DNA of 64,000 nucleotides from Salegentibacter echinorum (GTDB taxonomy: Bacteria; Bacteroidota; Bacteroidia; Flavobacteriales; Flavobacteriaceae), in contig NZ_FQVT01000003.1 of the NCBI RefSeq assembly GCF_900129445.1, forward strand, positions 368,013-432,012. The letters run 5' to 3'. This document shows, in pieces, positions 45,764 to 55,910 of the stretch. The notes below the pieces were generated by a model that was not told the origin of the DNA, did no database searches, and saw nothing but the letters and a program-made list of their open reading frames with translations. How positions within the stretch are numbered: position 1 is the stretch's first letter; each line of letters starts with the position of its first letter. The position numbers and the translations under genes are program-made.

Positions 45764-46954
45764 ATGAACAAGGGGGTTGCCATTACCGGAATGGGGATTG
45801 TATCTGCTATTGGCAGCAATACCGCCATGAATTATGAAGCGCTTGTTTCTGGTAAAAGTGGCATAGATTATCCTAAAAATCTTTTAACTAAACATAAAGA
45901 TTTGCCGGTTGGCGAAATAGCGCTTACCAATAAGGATATGGCTGAAAAGCTTAGGTTGCCTAAAGATCATCTTTATACCAGGGCTGCCTTATTGGGCGTG
46001 ACGGCCATTAAAGAAGCGGTTGAACAATCCCGGCTAAAAATTGACTCGCACACCGGGTTGGTTTCTGGGACCAGTGTAGGTGGAATAGACGCCACCGAAA
46101 AATTCTTTACAGAATTCGCTGCTGGAAACTCAGAAAATAAAGAATTTATAAGAGCGCAGCATCCCGGTTTTACTACGCAAAAAATTGCCGATTATTTTGG
46201 AATCACCGGTTTTGTATCTACCATTAGTACAGCTTGTTCCTCAAGCGCCAACGCAATAATGTTGGGTGCCAGGTTGATAAAAGCCGGTAAATTGAAACGC
46301 GTTATCGTGGGCGGCACCGATTGTCTCACCAGGTTTACGCTAAATGGTTTTAACTCTTTAAAAATTTTATCTAAAGAACCATGCCAGGCTTTTGATGAAA
46401 ATAGATACGGCTTAAACCTGGGCGAAGGTGCAGCTTATCTTATTTTAGAAGCAGAAGATGAGATTAAGGATAGAGAAGTTTTGGGTAGGCTTAAGGCTTA
46501 TGGTAATAGTAATGACGCGTTTCATCAAACTGCTTCTTCGGCAGATGGGGAAGGGGCTTATTTAGCAATGCAAAAGGCGTTAATCACAGCCAACATTCCA
46601 TTAAATGCAATAGACTATATTAATGCGCATGGAACAGGAACAAAAAACAATGATGCGGCAGAGAGTGTTGCTTTACAGCGAATTTTTAATAATGAAGTTC
46701 CAAAGTTTAGTTCAACAAAAGCTTTTACCGGTCATGCCCTGGCTGCTGCGGGGGCCCTGGAAGCCGTCTATAGTTTATTAAATATTAAGAAGAGTCAAAT
46801 TTTTCCAAACTTAAATTTTTCTCATCCAATGCAGAGTAGTGATCTTATTCCGGTTACTAAATTAGAGCAACAAAAGGTGAATACGGTTTTATCTAATTCT
46901 TTTGGCTTTGGCGGGAATTGTACTTCTTTAATTTTTGCCAGGGATGAAAAATAA
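45764..46954 (+). CDS. Beta-ketoacyl-ACP synthase (FabF type)
   Basis: 396 residues. Complete KAS II: Cys in STACSSSANAIM, His in NAHGTGTKNND, His in FTGHALAAAG, start GVAITGMGIVSAIG. Likely the main elongating synthase, paired with the next gene. Confidence 0.93.
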   Translation: MNKGVAITGMGIVSAIGSNTAMNYEALVSGKSGIDYPKNLLTKHKDLPVGEIALTNKDMAEKLRLPKDHLYTRAALLGVTAIKEAVEQSRLKIDSHTGLVSGTSVGGIDATEKFFTEFAAGNSENKEFIRAQHPGFTTQKIADYFGITGFVSTISTACSSSANAIMLGARLIKAGKLKRVIVGGTDCLTRFTLNGFNSLKILSKEPCQAFDENRYGLNLGEGAAYLILEAEDEIKDREVLGRLKAYGNSNDAFHQTASSADGEGAYLAMQKALITANIPLNAIDYINAHGTGTKNNDAAESVALQRIFNNEVPKFSSTKAFTGHALAAAGALEAVYSLLNIKKSQIFPNLNFSHPMQSSDLIPVTKLEQQKVNTVLSNSFGFGGNCTSLIFARDEK

Positions 46955-48002
46955 GATTTACATAACCGGAATAGGCGGTATTTCTGCGCAAAAGAATGAT
47001 TTTGCTGAAAATCCTTTGGTTTATGAGCAACTAATTTTTAAAGCACATACGCCAAATTTTAAAGAATTTATAAAGCCTATGGCACTTCGGCGTATGTCAC
47101 AGGCTGTGAAAATGGGCGTTACCACGGCTTTATTGGCTTTAAAGGATGCCAAGGTTGAGCTGCCGGAAGCCATAATTACCGGGACGGGAGAAGGCTGTAA
47201 AAAAGATACCGAAAGGTTTTTGGAGAAACTTTTAGATCAGCGAGAAGATTTATTAAATCCTACACCGTTTATTCAATCTACCCATAATACTATTGGTGGA
47301 CAGATAGCGTTGCACCTGGGTTGCAAAAATTACAATGTCACTTATTCCCAAAATTCAGCATCCCTGGAAAGTGCATTTATAGATGCCCAATTATTACTTA
47401 GTGAAAACCCAAAATCAAATAATATTCTGGTAGGTGGGGTAGATGAGGTTTCAGAAGTAATTTCGGGGTTTAGGAACCTGGATCAACAATTAAAGACAAA
47501 AAAGATTAAAAACCTCGATCTTTTTAAAGATGATAGCCCCGGAACCATAGCTTCAGAAGGTTCGCATTTCTTTTTATTAACTTCAGAAATAAAAGAAAGC
47601 ACCTATGCTGAGTTAATTGATTTGGGTATAATAAATTCTGTTTCTACACAAGGTTTAACTTCAGAAGTTGAAAGTTTTCTTACCAACAACCAATTAAAAC
47701 CGGAGGATATTGATGTCGTGATCTTAGGGAATAATGGGGACAATCGCTTTGATCATTTTTATGAAAATTTACAGCAGGGAATATTTAAAAACACTCAGCA
47801 ATTAGTGTATAAACACTTGATTGGGGAGTATGAAACAGCAACTGGTTTTGCATTTTTATTGGCCGCTAATATTTTAAAATCTGGTGAAATCCCCGGTATT
47901 TTAAAAGCAAATAACATTCCTGAAGTTAAAACGAAGAATATTCTTATCTACAATCAGTATCTTGCCCGGGATCATAGCTTATCTTTACTGCGTGCCGTTT
48001 AA
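46944..48002 (+). CDS. Ketosynthase-like protein without catalytic Cys (chain-length-factor-like)
   Basis: 352 residues from the ATG at 46944, which overlaps the previous stop; an ATG at 46935 is also possible. Overall KAS fold (KIYITGIGGISAQ start, TPFIQSTHNTIGGQIALHLG), but the Cys site reads TYSQNSASLESA and the HGTGT motif is replaced by LGNNGDNRF. This is the pattern of the non-catalytic partner in heterodimeric ketosynthases. Probably sets chain length with the synthase before it. Confidence 0.8.
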   Translation: MKNKIYITGIGGISAQKNDFAENPLVYEQLIFKAHTPNFKEFIKPMALRRMSQAVKMGVTTALLALKDAKVELPEAIITGTGEGCKKDTERFLEKLLDQREDLLNPTPFIQSTHNTIGGQIALHLGCKNYNVTYSQNSASLESAFIDAQLLLSENPKSNNILVGGVDEVSEVISGFRNLDQQLKTKKIKNLDLFKDDSPGTIASEGSHFFLLTSEIKESTYAELIDLGIINSVSTQGLTSEVESFLTNNQLKPEDIDVVILGNNGDNRFDHFYENLQQGIFKNTQQLVYKHLIGEYETATGFAFLLAANILKSGEIPGILKANNIPEVKTKNILIYNQYLARDHSLSLLRAV

Positions 48003-48762
48003 AATTGCAAATAAACTAATTATCTCGCTTCTACTCCTGGGAGTGGGTTTGGCATTTTTTGGGTTGCTTCCTTTTTGGGAAATACTATCAATAATTTTTA
48101 TGTATCTTCTTTTTTTGCTGGTAGTCTCAACTAATGTAAGATTCAATTTTTTTGTGCATTCTTATAGTAGGAATTCTAAAATACAGGAGAAGAAAATAGC
48201 CATTAGTTTTGATGATGGTCCTTCGGAAATAACCCCGGCTATTTTAAAGATTTTACATCAATATGAAGCTAAAGCAGGTTTTTTTTGCATTGGTAAAAAC
48301 ATTGAAGCTTTCCCTAAAATCTTTAACCAAATAATTGCTGAAGGTCATCTGGTAGGAAACCATACCTATAGCCATACCCGGAAAATGGGGTTACTTGGGG
48401 TTAAAAAATTGGTATGGGAAATTGAAGAATGCAACAGGATTGCTTTAGAAACAGGGCAGGTGAAAATGAAGTTATTTAGACCGCCATTTGGGATTGTAAA
48501 TCCAAAAACCAAAAAAGCATTAGATAAAACAGGGTTAACTTCGGTAGGATGGAGCATACGTTCTTTTGACGCCATTCTTTCTTCAGAAGAATTAATTTTA
48601 AGCAGAATAAAAAAACGAGTAAAGCCCGGGGCAGTTATTCTTTTGCACGATAATAATGCTAAAACTGTTAACATATTGGAACAGTTGTTGCTATTTTTGC
48701 ATGAAAATCAATACGAGCTGGTAAGGCCCGATAAATTACTGGAAATTAATGCGTATTCTTAG
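47992..48762 (+). CDS. Polysaccharide deacetylase-like membrane protein
   Basis: 256 residues from GTG at 47992 (a TTG at 47962 would add 10). Two N-terminal membrane segments, then a NodB-type domain: SFDDGPSE, NHTYSH, LFRPPFG and ILLHDNN, the usual metal and catalytic motifs. Such genes recur in flexirubin clusters; the substrate there is unknown. The following LolA-like gene overlaps by 14 bp. Confidence 0.85.
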   Translation: MPFKIANKLIISLLLLGVGLAFFGLLPFWEILSIIFMYLLFLLVVSTNVRFNFFVHSYSRNSKIQEKKIAISFDDGPSEITPAILKILHQYEAKAGFFCIGKNIEAFPKIFNQIIAEGHLVGNHTYSHTRKMGLLGVKKLVWEIEECNRIALETGQVKMKLFRPPFGIVNPKTKKALDKTGLTSVGWSIRSFDAILSSEELILSRIKKRVKPGAVILLHDNNAKTVNILEQLLLFLHENQYELVRPDKLLEINAYS

Positions 48763-49369
48763 TCTATTATTGCTTTTATTAAGCCTGAATCTTATTGCAC
48801 AAGATAGGTTGTCTAAGTCTCAGGTTGCCGAGTTTCAAAAAGAAATTACAACAAAAACAAATGACCTGCAGAGCCTGGAAGCCAATTTTATTCAAACAAA
48901 AAGGATAAAAATGATTACGGGCGAAAATATTAGTAAGGGGAAACTATATTACAAAGCACCAAAGACTTTAAAGTGGGAATATGCCGAGCCAAAAGTGTAC
49001 GAACTTCTTTTTATAGATGGAGAATTACATTTAAAAGACGTTGGAGAGAAAAGCAGGAGAAATTTAGGCTCCAACAAACTTTTTGACAAAATGGCCAAAC
49101 TTATTACCGGGAGTGTAAATGGAAAATTGCTTCAGGATAATGAGAGTTTTGAGGTTTCTTACAGTAGGTGCGAAGGAAAAGTGCAGGCCCTAATTATTCC
49201 GAAGGATGCGCAGCTACAAGAAATGTTTTCTGAAATTCACTTACTTTTTAATACCAAAAAAGTAGTTGAAAAAGTGAGTTTAATGGAACAATCTGGCGAT
49301 GCCACTATTATTGATTTTAAGGATATTAAGGTGAATCAACCAATTCCCGACTCAATTTTTAATCCGTAA
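48749..49369 (+). CDS. LolA-like outer-membrane carrier protein
   Basis: 206 residues with signal peptide (about 1-18, LNLIAQ). Body matches the LolA half-barrel: SLEANFIQTKRIKM, KGKLYYKAPKTLKWEY. Likely carries the lipid-like pigment or its precursor across the periplasm, working with the MMPL exporter. Confidence 0.85.
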   Translation: MRILSLLLLLLSLNLIAQDRLSKSQVAEFQKEITTKTNDLQSLEANFIQTKRIKMITGENISKGKLYYKAPKTLKWEYAEPKVYELLFIDGELHLKDVGEKSRRNLGSNKLFDKMAKLITGSVNGKLLQDNESFEVSYSRCEGKVQALIIPKDAQLQEMFSEIHLLFNTKKVVEKVSLMEQSGDATIIDFKDIKVNQPIPDSIFNP

Positions 49370-49426
49370 TAATCAACTTACCTAATTTAACCTTATTTTA
49401 GTCGTTAAACTTTAATCAACCGGATT

Positions 49427-49792
49427 ATGCTTTTGAAAGACTTTTATACCCTTGAAAATACCACCAGGGAGGACGGGAAATTTCTTACTGAAATTAAAAT
49501 TAATAAAGATCATGAGGTTTATAAAGGTCATTTCCCCGGTAGACCGGTAACCCCAGGAGTTATTTTAATGCATTTGTTTAAAGAAGAAGCAGAGCGTATT
49601 ACTGAAAGTAAACTACAGTTGATAAAAGGAAATAACGTTAAATTTATAGCCGTTGTAGACCCTAATGTAGATGCACACCTTATTCTTGAAAGTGAAATTA
49701 CCACTAAGGAAGATGAAATTAAACTTAAAGGTGTGGCAAAAACTTCTACCGGGATATCTTTAAAAATTAATTCACTGTATAAAAAAGTATAA
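49427..49792 (+). CDS. FabZ-like hydroxyacyl-ACP dehydratase
   Basis: 121 residues. Catalytic His in KGHFPGRPVTPGVIL, the FabZ active-site loop. Short version of the hotdog fold. Probably the second dehydratase for chain building. Last gene before a promoter-containing gap of 158 bp. Confidence 0.87.
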   Translation: MLLKDFYTLENTTREDGKFLTEIKINKDHEVYKGHFPGRPVTPGVILMHLFKEEAERITESKLQLIKGNNVKFIAVVDPNVDAHLILESEITTKEDEIKLKGVAKTSTGISLKINSLYKKV

Positions 49793-49899
49793 AATATTAT
49801 ACGGTTTCAATTAGTTTAAATTTTTAATTCCATCTGTAGGGTTTTGGGAAAAAATGTAGTAAGAAATTGAGAATAATATCCAAAACATTATTGGAGTAC

Positions 49900-49930
49900 T
49901 TGCACCCGAAATAACCTATTTATACTTTTG
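49900..49930 (+). promoter_or_regulatory. Bacteroidota-type promoter (TTG-N20-TACTTTTG)
   Basis: TTG at 49900-49902 and TACTTTTG at 49923-49930, 20 bp apart, match the -33/-7 consensus. Transcription would start near 49937, just before the GT2 gene, so the second half of the cluster can be expressed separately. Confidence 0.6.
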
Positions 49931-49950
49931 CACTTTTAAAGCTATTTAAT

Positions 49951-51153
49951 TTGAACCAGCGACCTATATACCAATCGAGATTTGAAGCTTTAAATTGCTG
50001 CATTCTTATCCCTACCTATAATAATGAAAAAACCCTGGGAAGCGTGCTGCAGGATTTGCTTTTATATACCTCTAATTTAGTGGTTGTTAACGACGGTTCT
50101 ACAGATAGCACTTCGGAAATCTTAGAGGATTTTAACGAAATAAATATTCATCATTTTAGTGAAAACAAGGGTAAAGGAGCTGCTTTAAAAAAAGGGTTTA
50201 AACTTGCTGAAGATTTAGGTTATGAATATGCCATAACTATAGATTCAGATGGGCAACATTACCCAGATGATCTGGATGTATTTCTATCTCATTTAGAAAA
50301 TAAGAAACCAGATCGGGAAATTCTTTTAGTTGGAGATAGAAATATGGGGCGCGATGGTATTCCCGGCAAAAGTAGCAAGGGAAATAGGTTTTCTAATTTT
50401 TGGTTTTTGGTGGTCACCGGCACGCAATTACACGACACCCAAAGTGGTTACCGTTTATATCCCTTACAGATTATCAATTCAATTAAACTTTATACTCATA
50501 AATTTGAGTTGGAAATTGAAGTGATTGTAAAAGCTGCCTGGAGAAAAGTAAAAGTTAGAAATGTACCCATTAAAGTTTTTTACGAAGAGGAAAACCGGGT
50601 TACCCATTTTAGACCATTTTGGGATATTACCAGGATTACCCTGCTTTATATTTGGTTTGTTTTAGTTAGTTTTTTCTATATTCATCCCAGAGATACCTAT
50701 CAGGATTTTCGTAAAAAAGGTTACAAGCGTTTTTGGAAAGAAAATATTATTAAAAGTCAGGAGCCGGCACATAAGAAAGCTGCGGCTATTGCGCTGGGTG
50801 TTTTTGTGGGAATCTTACCGTTTTGGGGGCTGCATACGTTGCTGGTTTTTACGCTGGCTGCGATGTTGAGACTTAATAAAGTGGTGGCATTTTTGTTTAG
50901 TAATATTAGTATTCCGCCTTTAATTCCATTTATTGTTTACGCCAGCTATCAAGCCGGTTCTTTAATAACCGGCCGGGGATTTGCCTGGGAACTACGCCCC
51001 GAAGATTTCGATTCTACTACAGATATTTTTATGGGCTTATGGCAATATGTTATAGGTAGTTTTGCCCTGGCAGGAATTGCTGCAGTAGTGCTATGGATTG
51101 TGTTTTATTTCTTATTTTCGATCACAAACCAAAAACAGGTAGTAAAACCTTAA
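49951..51153 (+). CDS. GT2 glycosyltransferase fused to DUF2062 membrane domain
   Basis: 400 residues, TTG start. Residues ~14-235 are a family 2 glycosyltransferase: CILIPTYNNEKTLG, VVNDGSTDST, ITIDSDGQHYPDD (DxD-type), close to dolichyl-phosphate mannose synthase-like enzymes. Residues ~270-395 are a DUF2062 domain with membrane segments (ALGVFVGILPFWGLHTLLVF). The fusion is common in aryl-polyene clusters, where it may glycosylate the lipid or pigment. Confidence 0.88.
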   Translation: MNQRPIYQSRFEALNCCILIPTYNNEKTLGSVLQDLLLYTSNLVVVNDGSTDSTSEILEDFNEINIHHFSENKGKGAALKKGFKLAEDLGYEYAITIDSDGQHYPDDLDVFLSHLENKKPDREILLVGDRNMGRDGIPGKSSKGNRFSNFWFLVVTGTQLHDTQSGYRLYPLQIINSIKLYTHKFELEIEVIVKAAWRKVKVRNVPIKVFYEEENRVTHFRPFWDITRITLLYIWFVLVSFFYIHPRDTYQDFRKKGYKRFWKENIIKSQEPAHKKAAAIALGVFVGILPFWGLHTLLVFTLAAMLRLNKVVAFLFSNISIPPLIPFIVYASYQAGSLITGRGFAWELRPEDFDSTTDIFMGLWQYVIGSFALAGIAAVVLWIVFYFLFSITNQKQVVKP

Positions 51154-51250
51154 CTCACATAAGTCACATCATTGATAAAAAATAGTTCATTGTGTAGTTA
51201 AATTTATTGCTTTAGACCATTTAGTGATTTTGATGAATAACCCGGATTAA

Positions 51251-54226
51251 ATGCATAAGTATTTTCTTAAACTTTACTATTTCTTCCGAAGGCAGAAAAC
51301 GCTTGGTTTTTTGTTATTGGGACTTTTTATATTTGGTGGCAGTTACTTTGCCAGTAAAATCAATCTGGAAGAAGATATTACTAAATTGGTGCCATCGGGA
51401 GAAAAGCAGCAGGTACTTCAGCAAGTTTTAGATCACACAGATTTCTCAGATAAGCTTATTATCGCCGTTTCTTCAGAAAGTAAGAATCCCGATGAATTAA
51501 CAGCTTATGCCGATAAGCTTACCGACTCGTTAAATGAGAAACTGCCGGAGTATATCGATAAGATTCAAGGTCGCGTTCCAGAAGCCGGAATTCTGGAAGT
51601 CTATGACTTTGTGTATGAAAATTTGCCTTTATTTCTTAATTCAAAGGATTATTGCGAAATCTCAAATAGGCTGGAAAACGATAGCATAAAGAAACGTGTG
51701 GAAAAGGCTTATAATGATCTCATGTCTCCTACCGGCTTTGTCACCAAACATTTTATTTTTAAAGATCCACTGGGGATTAATAATATAGGTTTAAAAAAGT
51801 TACGCGAACTCCAGGTTGAAAAAGGTTTTAAAATCTACAATGATTATTTACTCACTAGCGATGAAAAACATGTTTTACTGTTTATTAGTCCAAAATACCC
51901 GGCTTCAGAAACAAATCAGAATGAAGCCTTTATAGATGGTTTAGATCACATTATCACTACCCTCAATAAAGATTCCCAGGTAAAGGGCGATTATTTTGGG
52001 GGTGTATTATATGCCCTGGCCAACGCAAAACAGATTAAAAAAGATATTCAGCTTACTTTAAGTATTGCTTTTTCTATTTTATTAGTGTTGCTTATAGTGT
52101 ATTATAGAAAGTTTTATATCCCGCTTTTACTGTTCCTACCCAGTATTTTTGGTGCTCTTTCCGCGATTAGTTTGCTTTATTTTTTTAAAGGTAGTGTTTC
52201 GGCGATTTCCCTGGGAATAGGTGCTGTTTTACTGGGAATTAGCTTAGACTACGCCTTGCATATCCTTACACATTTTAGGCATAATAGCAATGTGGAAATT
52301 TTATACAGGGATGTGACCAGGCCTATTTTAATGAGTAGTTGTACTACAGCTATCGCTTTCTTATGTCTTTTATTTGTAGAGAGTGAAGCCCTTAACGATT
52401 TAGGGGTTTTCGCCGCGGTAAGCGTGCTTACAGCTTCATTTTTTTCCCTGCTTTTAATTCCTCATTTTTACAAACCTAAACCAAAAAAAACTAAAGCAGG
52501 CACTAATTGGCTGGACAGGATTGCAGCAATTAGGTATTATAAAAATAAGGTTCTATTGGGATTGGTGGGGCTATTATTTATAGTAGGTTTATTCCTCTTT
52601 AATTCGGTTGGCTTTAACAAAGACTTATCCCAACTTAATTATAAACCCAATAAAATTCAGGAATCTGAAAATGAAATCTTAAACATTGCCGGGCGCGCCG
52701 CCAATACAACATATTTGGTTTCTTATGGAAATGATATAGAGAAGGCTTTATTGGAGAATAATGAACTGTATGAGAAACTACAAAAATTTAAGAACCAGGG
52801 CAAAATAGAGAATTTTAGTAGTATTGGTGGGGTAGTACTTTCTACCGATAAACAACTTGAAAAAATAGAAAGCTGGGATTCTTTTTGGTCTAATGCAAAA
52901 ATTAATAGTACTAGACAGGCGCTTATTCGGGAATCGGCAGAGTTGGGTTTTAAACCGGCGAGTTTTAATCGGTTTTACAATCAACTTAATAAAGATTTTA
53001 ATACCATCCTCTTAGATGATTACCGGCAGGTAAAAAGTCTGTATTTAGACGATTTTATAGATAGAAGTCCCGGGTTTTCTACAGTAACCAGCACTGTAAG
53101 CTTAGAAAATCCAGATCCCGAAGTGATTGCCAATCTCGAAACACAGGATGGGGTGATTGCTATAGACAGGAAACAGATGAACGAGAATTTTCTGGGTAGT
53201 CTAAAAGAAAAATTTAATACGCTTATTATTTTTTCTGTTATTGCGGTCTTCATAGTGTTATTACTATTTTACCGCAGTTTAATACTTAGCCTGCTTACCT
53301 TACTACCTATTGCCGTAACCTGGATTATTACCCTGGGGGTTATGTTGGTTCTTAATATTGAATTTAATATTTTAAACATCATAATTTCCACCTTTATTTT
53401 TGGTCTTGGCTTAGATTATAGCATTTTTATTACCAATGCTTCCTTAAAAGAATACGAAACAGGAAAAAAGGTTTTACCTACTTACCAGGCTTCTATTTTG
53501 CTTTCTGTTATCACTACCTTACTGGGCGTGGGTTCTCTTATTTTTGCTAAACATCCCGCGTTGCAGTCGGTTTCAACAGTATCTGTAATAGGAATTTTAA
53601 CAGCAGTAATGGTAAGCTTTGTATGGCAAACCAAGCTATTTCAGGTTTTGTTTATAAAAAGAAAAGCCCGGCAAAAACCCGCTTTTAGTTTTTCCGGATT
53701 ATTGGCCAAAAAAGGAAGTAAAGAGAAATTGTATATGCAACAAACCGTTTTAGGGAATTATAGGTTTAAAAATTTTTATGTTGAAGTAAGACGAGACTTT
53801 CTACAGCATCGGGAACGATTTTTAAAGATTTCCGGTTTTATAACTGAAGGGGAGCAGGTTTTTATGCTGAATAACAATTTTGGAAGTTTCCCGGTATTTT
53901 TAAGCAAGAAAAATCCTGAAGCTAATTTTTTTGTTTTTGAGGCTGATACTATAAACCTCGAAAAAGCCAACAACACCCCAACCGCCAATGCTAAAAACAT
54001 AAATTTTTCATCGGTGCTGCCAGAAGATTTTAAAGGATTTTCGGTATTCATTATCAATAGAAAACCGGAAGCTGAAGTTGAAAAAATACTTAAAGAAGTC
54101 ATACCACATCACGCCCAAAAAGTGATAATTTTATCTTCAGCATTAGCAACCCGCTGGCTCTTAGACCTTAATTTTAAGATCACTTATCGCCAAAGTAATA
54201 TTCTGGTATTCGAAAAAGCAGATTAA
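51251..54226 (+). CDS. MMPL/RND-type exporter with C-terminal methyltransferase-like domain
   Basis: 991 residues. Two repeats of one membrane helix, a periplasmic domain and five helices (helices near 17-35, 270-400 and 425-445, 655-795) make an MMPL-type lipid exporter; conserved GLDYSIFIT and ISLDYALHILTHF lie in the helix-4 positions. Residues ~820-991 are cytoplasmic and resemble a class I methyltransferase Rossmann fold, but the SAM loop is degenerate (MLNNNFGSFPVFL, then FFVFEAD). Probably exports the pigment lipid. Stop codon overlaps next start with no gap. Confidence 0.87.
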   Translation: MHKYFLKLYYFFRRQKTLGFLLLGLFIFGGSYFASKINLEEDITKLVPSGEKQQVLQQVLDHTDFSDKLIIAVSSESKNPDELTAYADKLTDSLNEKLPEYIDKIQGRVPEAGILEVYDFVYENLPLFLNSKDYCEISNRLENDSIKKRVEKAYNDLMSPTGFVTKHFIFKDPLGINNIGLKKLRELQVEKGFKIYNDYLLTSDEKHVLLFISPKYPASETNQNEAFIDGLDHIITTLNKDSQVKGDYFGGVLYALANAKQIKKDIQLTLSIAFSILLVLLIVYYRKFYIPLLLFLPSIFGALSAISLLYFFKGSVSAISLGIGAVLLGISLDYALHILTHFRHNSNVEILYRDVTRPILMSSCTTAIAFLCLLFVESEALNDLGVFAAVSVLTASFFSLLLIPHFYKPKPKKTKAGTNWLDRIAAIRYYKNKVLLGLVGLLFIVGLFLFNSVGFNKDLSQLNYKPNKIQESENEILNIAGRAANTTYLVSYGNDIEKALLENNELYEKLQKFKNQGKIENFSSIGGVVLSTDKQLEKIESWDSFWSNAKINSTRQALIRESAELGFKPASFNRFYNQLNKDFNTILLDDYRQVKSLYLDDFIDRSPGFSTVTSTVSLENPDPEVIANLETQDGVIAIDRKQMNENFLGSLKEKFNTLIIFSVIAVFIVLLLFYRSLILSLLTLLPIAVTWIITLGVMLVLNIEFNILNIIISTFIFGLGLDYSIFITNASLKEYETGKKVLPTYQASILLSVITTLLGVGSLIFAKHPALQSVSTVSVIGILTAVMVSFVWQTKLFQVLFIKRKARQKPAFSFSGLLAKKGSKEKLYMQQTVLGNYRFKNFYVEVRRDFLQHRERFLKISGFITEGEQVFMLNNNFGSFPVFLSKKNPEANFFVFEADTINLEKANNTPTANAKNINFSSVLPEDFKGFSVFIINRKPEAEVEKILKEVIPHHAQKVIILSSALATRWLLDLNFKITYRQSNILVFEKAD

Positions 54227-55900
54227 ATGAAATTGAACCGAAAAAAAATACTGTTGCTTTTTGTGATCCCCGTTTTTCTTCATTCCTGCGGTATAAAAAA
54301 ATCGATGCGCCAAAAACCCGATACAACCGGGATTGAGCGTATAGATACCACGCGAACTGTACATAGCAAAACACATTATAGCATCGGTAAAAACTCGCTA
54401 TATAAAAATAAATATGGCATTTGGGAACTTTATGTAGAAGGTAACGCCTTAGAACGCGGGATGATAAGTGGTAGCTTAACCCGCGAGTTAATGCACAAGC
54501 AGGAAACTGCGTTTATGAATAAAATTTATGAACTAGTGCCAGGCAAATTTTATCGTAATTTTCTAAAGAAAACCGTAGCCTGGTTTAACCGAAAAATGTA
54601 TCTACACGTCCCAGAAGAATACCAGAAAGAAATTTATGGAACTTCGCTTTTTGGTCTGGAAAAGTATAATGATTTTGCGCCCGCCTACATAAGAATGCTC
54701 TATTTTCACGGAGCACATGACATTGGTCATGCCTTGCAGGATTTAATGTTGGTAGGATGTACCTCTTTTGCCGCCTGGGATAAAAAAACAGAAAATGGAG
54801 AGTTACTGTTAGGAAGAAATTTCGATTTTTATGCCGGGGATGAGTTTGCAAAAGAAAAGATCGCTGCTTTTATAAATCCAGATAAAGGCCACAAATTTAT
54901 GATGTACACCTGGGCGGGCATGATTGGCTCAGTAAGCGGATTAAACGAAAAAGGAGTTAGTGTGACCTTAAATGCGGGGAAAAGTAGTATTCCGTTACAA
55001 GCAAAGACCCCCATTAGCCTGGTGGCCCGGGAGATTTTGCAATATGCCTCTAATACTCAGGAAGCTATTGCAATTGCTAAAAAACGAGAAGTTTTTGTTT
55101 CTGAAGCAATTATGGTGGGGAGTGCTAAAGAACGCAAAGCCATAATTATAGAAGTGGCGCCGCATAATTTTGGGGTTTATGAAGTAGAAAATTCCAACGA
55201 ACTTATTTGCAGTAATCATTTTCAAAGTGAGCCTTACGCCGATGATAAACGAAATTTAAAAACCATTAAAAACAGCCATACTCAATACCGGTTTGATAAA
55301 ATGCAATCCTTGCTTGAAAACAAGAACCAGTTGAATCCTAAAAAAGCTGTGTCAATTTTGAGAAACAGAGAAGGTCTGCAAGGAACTAGGTTAGGGATGG
55401 GGAATGAACTGGCAATAAACCAACTTCTAGCCCACCACGGTATTGTTTTTAAACCAGAATCCCGAGATGTCTGGGTTTCAGCCAATCCATATCAGCTTGG
55501 GGCATTTGTAAATTATAATCTCAGGGAGGTTTTTAAAAAGTTTGAGGCTGGAATTGTTTCTAAGAGTGTGATGAATGTTGAAAAAACCATCGCTAAAGAC
55601 CCTTTTGTTGAGAGCGAAGCATTTAAAGACTATGAAGCTTACAGAAAATTAAAAACGAAAGTACAGCAAGCGATTTCCGAAGAAAAAAAGCTTCCGGAGG
55701 AACAAATTAAGGAGCTACAGTATTTAAATCCGCACTTTTGGAAAGCTTATGCTGTTGCTGGTAATTATTACTTTCAGAAAAAGGAATATAAAAAAGCAAT
55801 AATTGCATACAAACAGGCGAAAAGGAGGGAAGTAAGTAGTTTGGAGGAAAAGCAATACTTAGAAAAAATGATTCGAAAATGCAATCGCAAGATCAAATGA
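54227..55900 (+). CDS. C45-family acyltransferase/peptidase lipoprotein
   Basis: 557 residues. Lipobox HSCG (Cys 21). Residues ~60-430 form an N-terminal-nucleophile fold of the acyl-CoA:6-APA acyltransferase (C45) group with the Cys in VGCTSFAAW (Cys 178) and RNFDF following. Classical members self-cleave before that Cys; here ~155 residues precede it after the lipid anchor. The C-terminal ~100 residues look like TPR helices (KAYAVAGNYYFQKKEYKKAI). In pigment clusters it may form the ester bond of flexirubin. Adjacent to the MMPL exporter. Confidence 0.83.
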   Translation: MKLNRKKILLLFVIPVFLHSCGIKKSMRQKPDTTGIERIDTTRTVHSKTHYSIGKNSLYKNKYGIWELYVEGNALERGMISGSLTRELMHKQETAFMNKIYELVPGKFYRNFLKKTVAWFNRKMYLHVPEEYQKEIYGTSLFGLEKYNDFAPAYIRMLYFHGAHDIGHALQDLMLVGCTSFAAWDKKTENGELLLGRNFDFYAGDEFAKEKIAAFINPDKGHKFMMYTWAGMIGSVSGLNEKGVSVTLNAGKSSIPLQAKTPISLVAREILQYASNTQEAIAIAKKREVFVSEAIMVGSAKERKAIIIEVAPHNFGVYEVENSNELICSNHFQSEPYADDKRNLKTIKNSHTQYRFDKMQSLLENKNQLNPKKAVSILRNREGLQGTRLGMGNELAINQLLAHHGIVFKPESRDVWVSANPYQLGAFVNYNLREVFKKFEAGIVSKSVMNVEKTIAKDPFVESEAFKDYEAYRKLKTKVQQAISEEKKLPEEQIKELQYLNPHFWKAYAVAGNYYFQKKEYKKAIIAYKQAKRREVSSLEEKQYLEKMIRKCNRKIK

Positions 55901-55910
55901 AACCCGCCTG

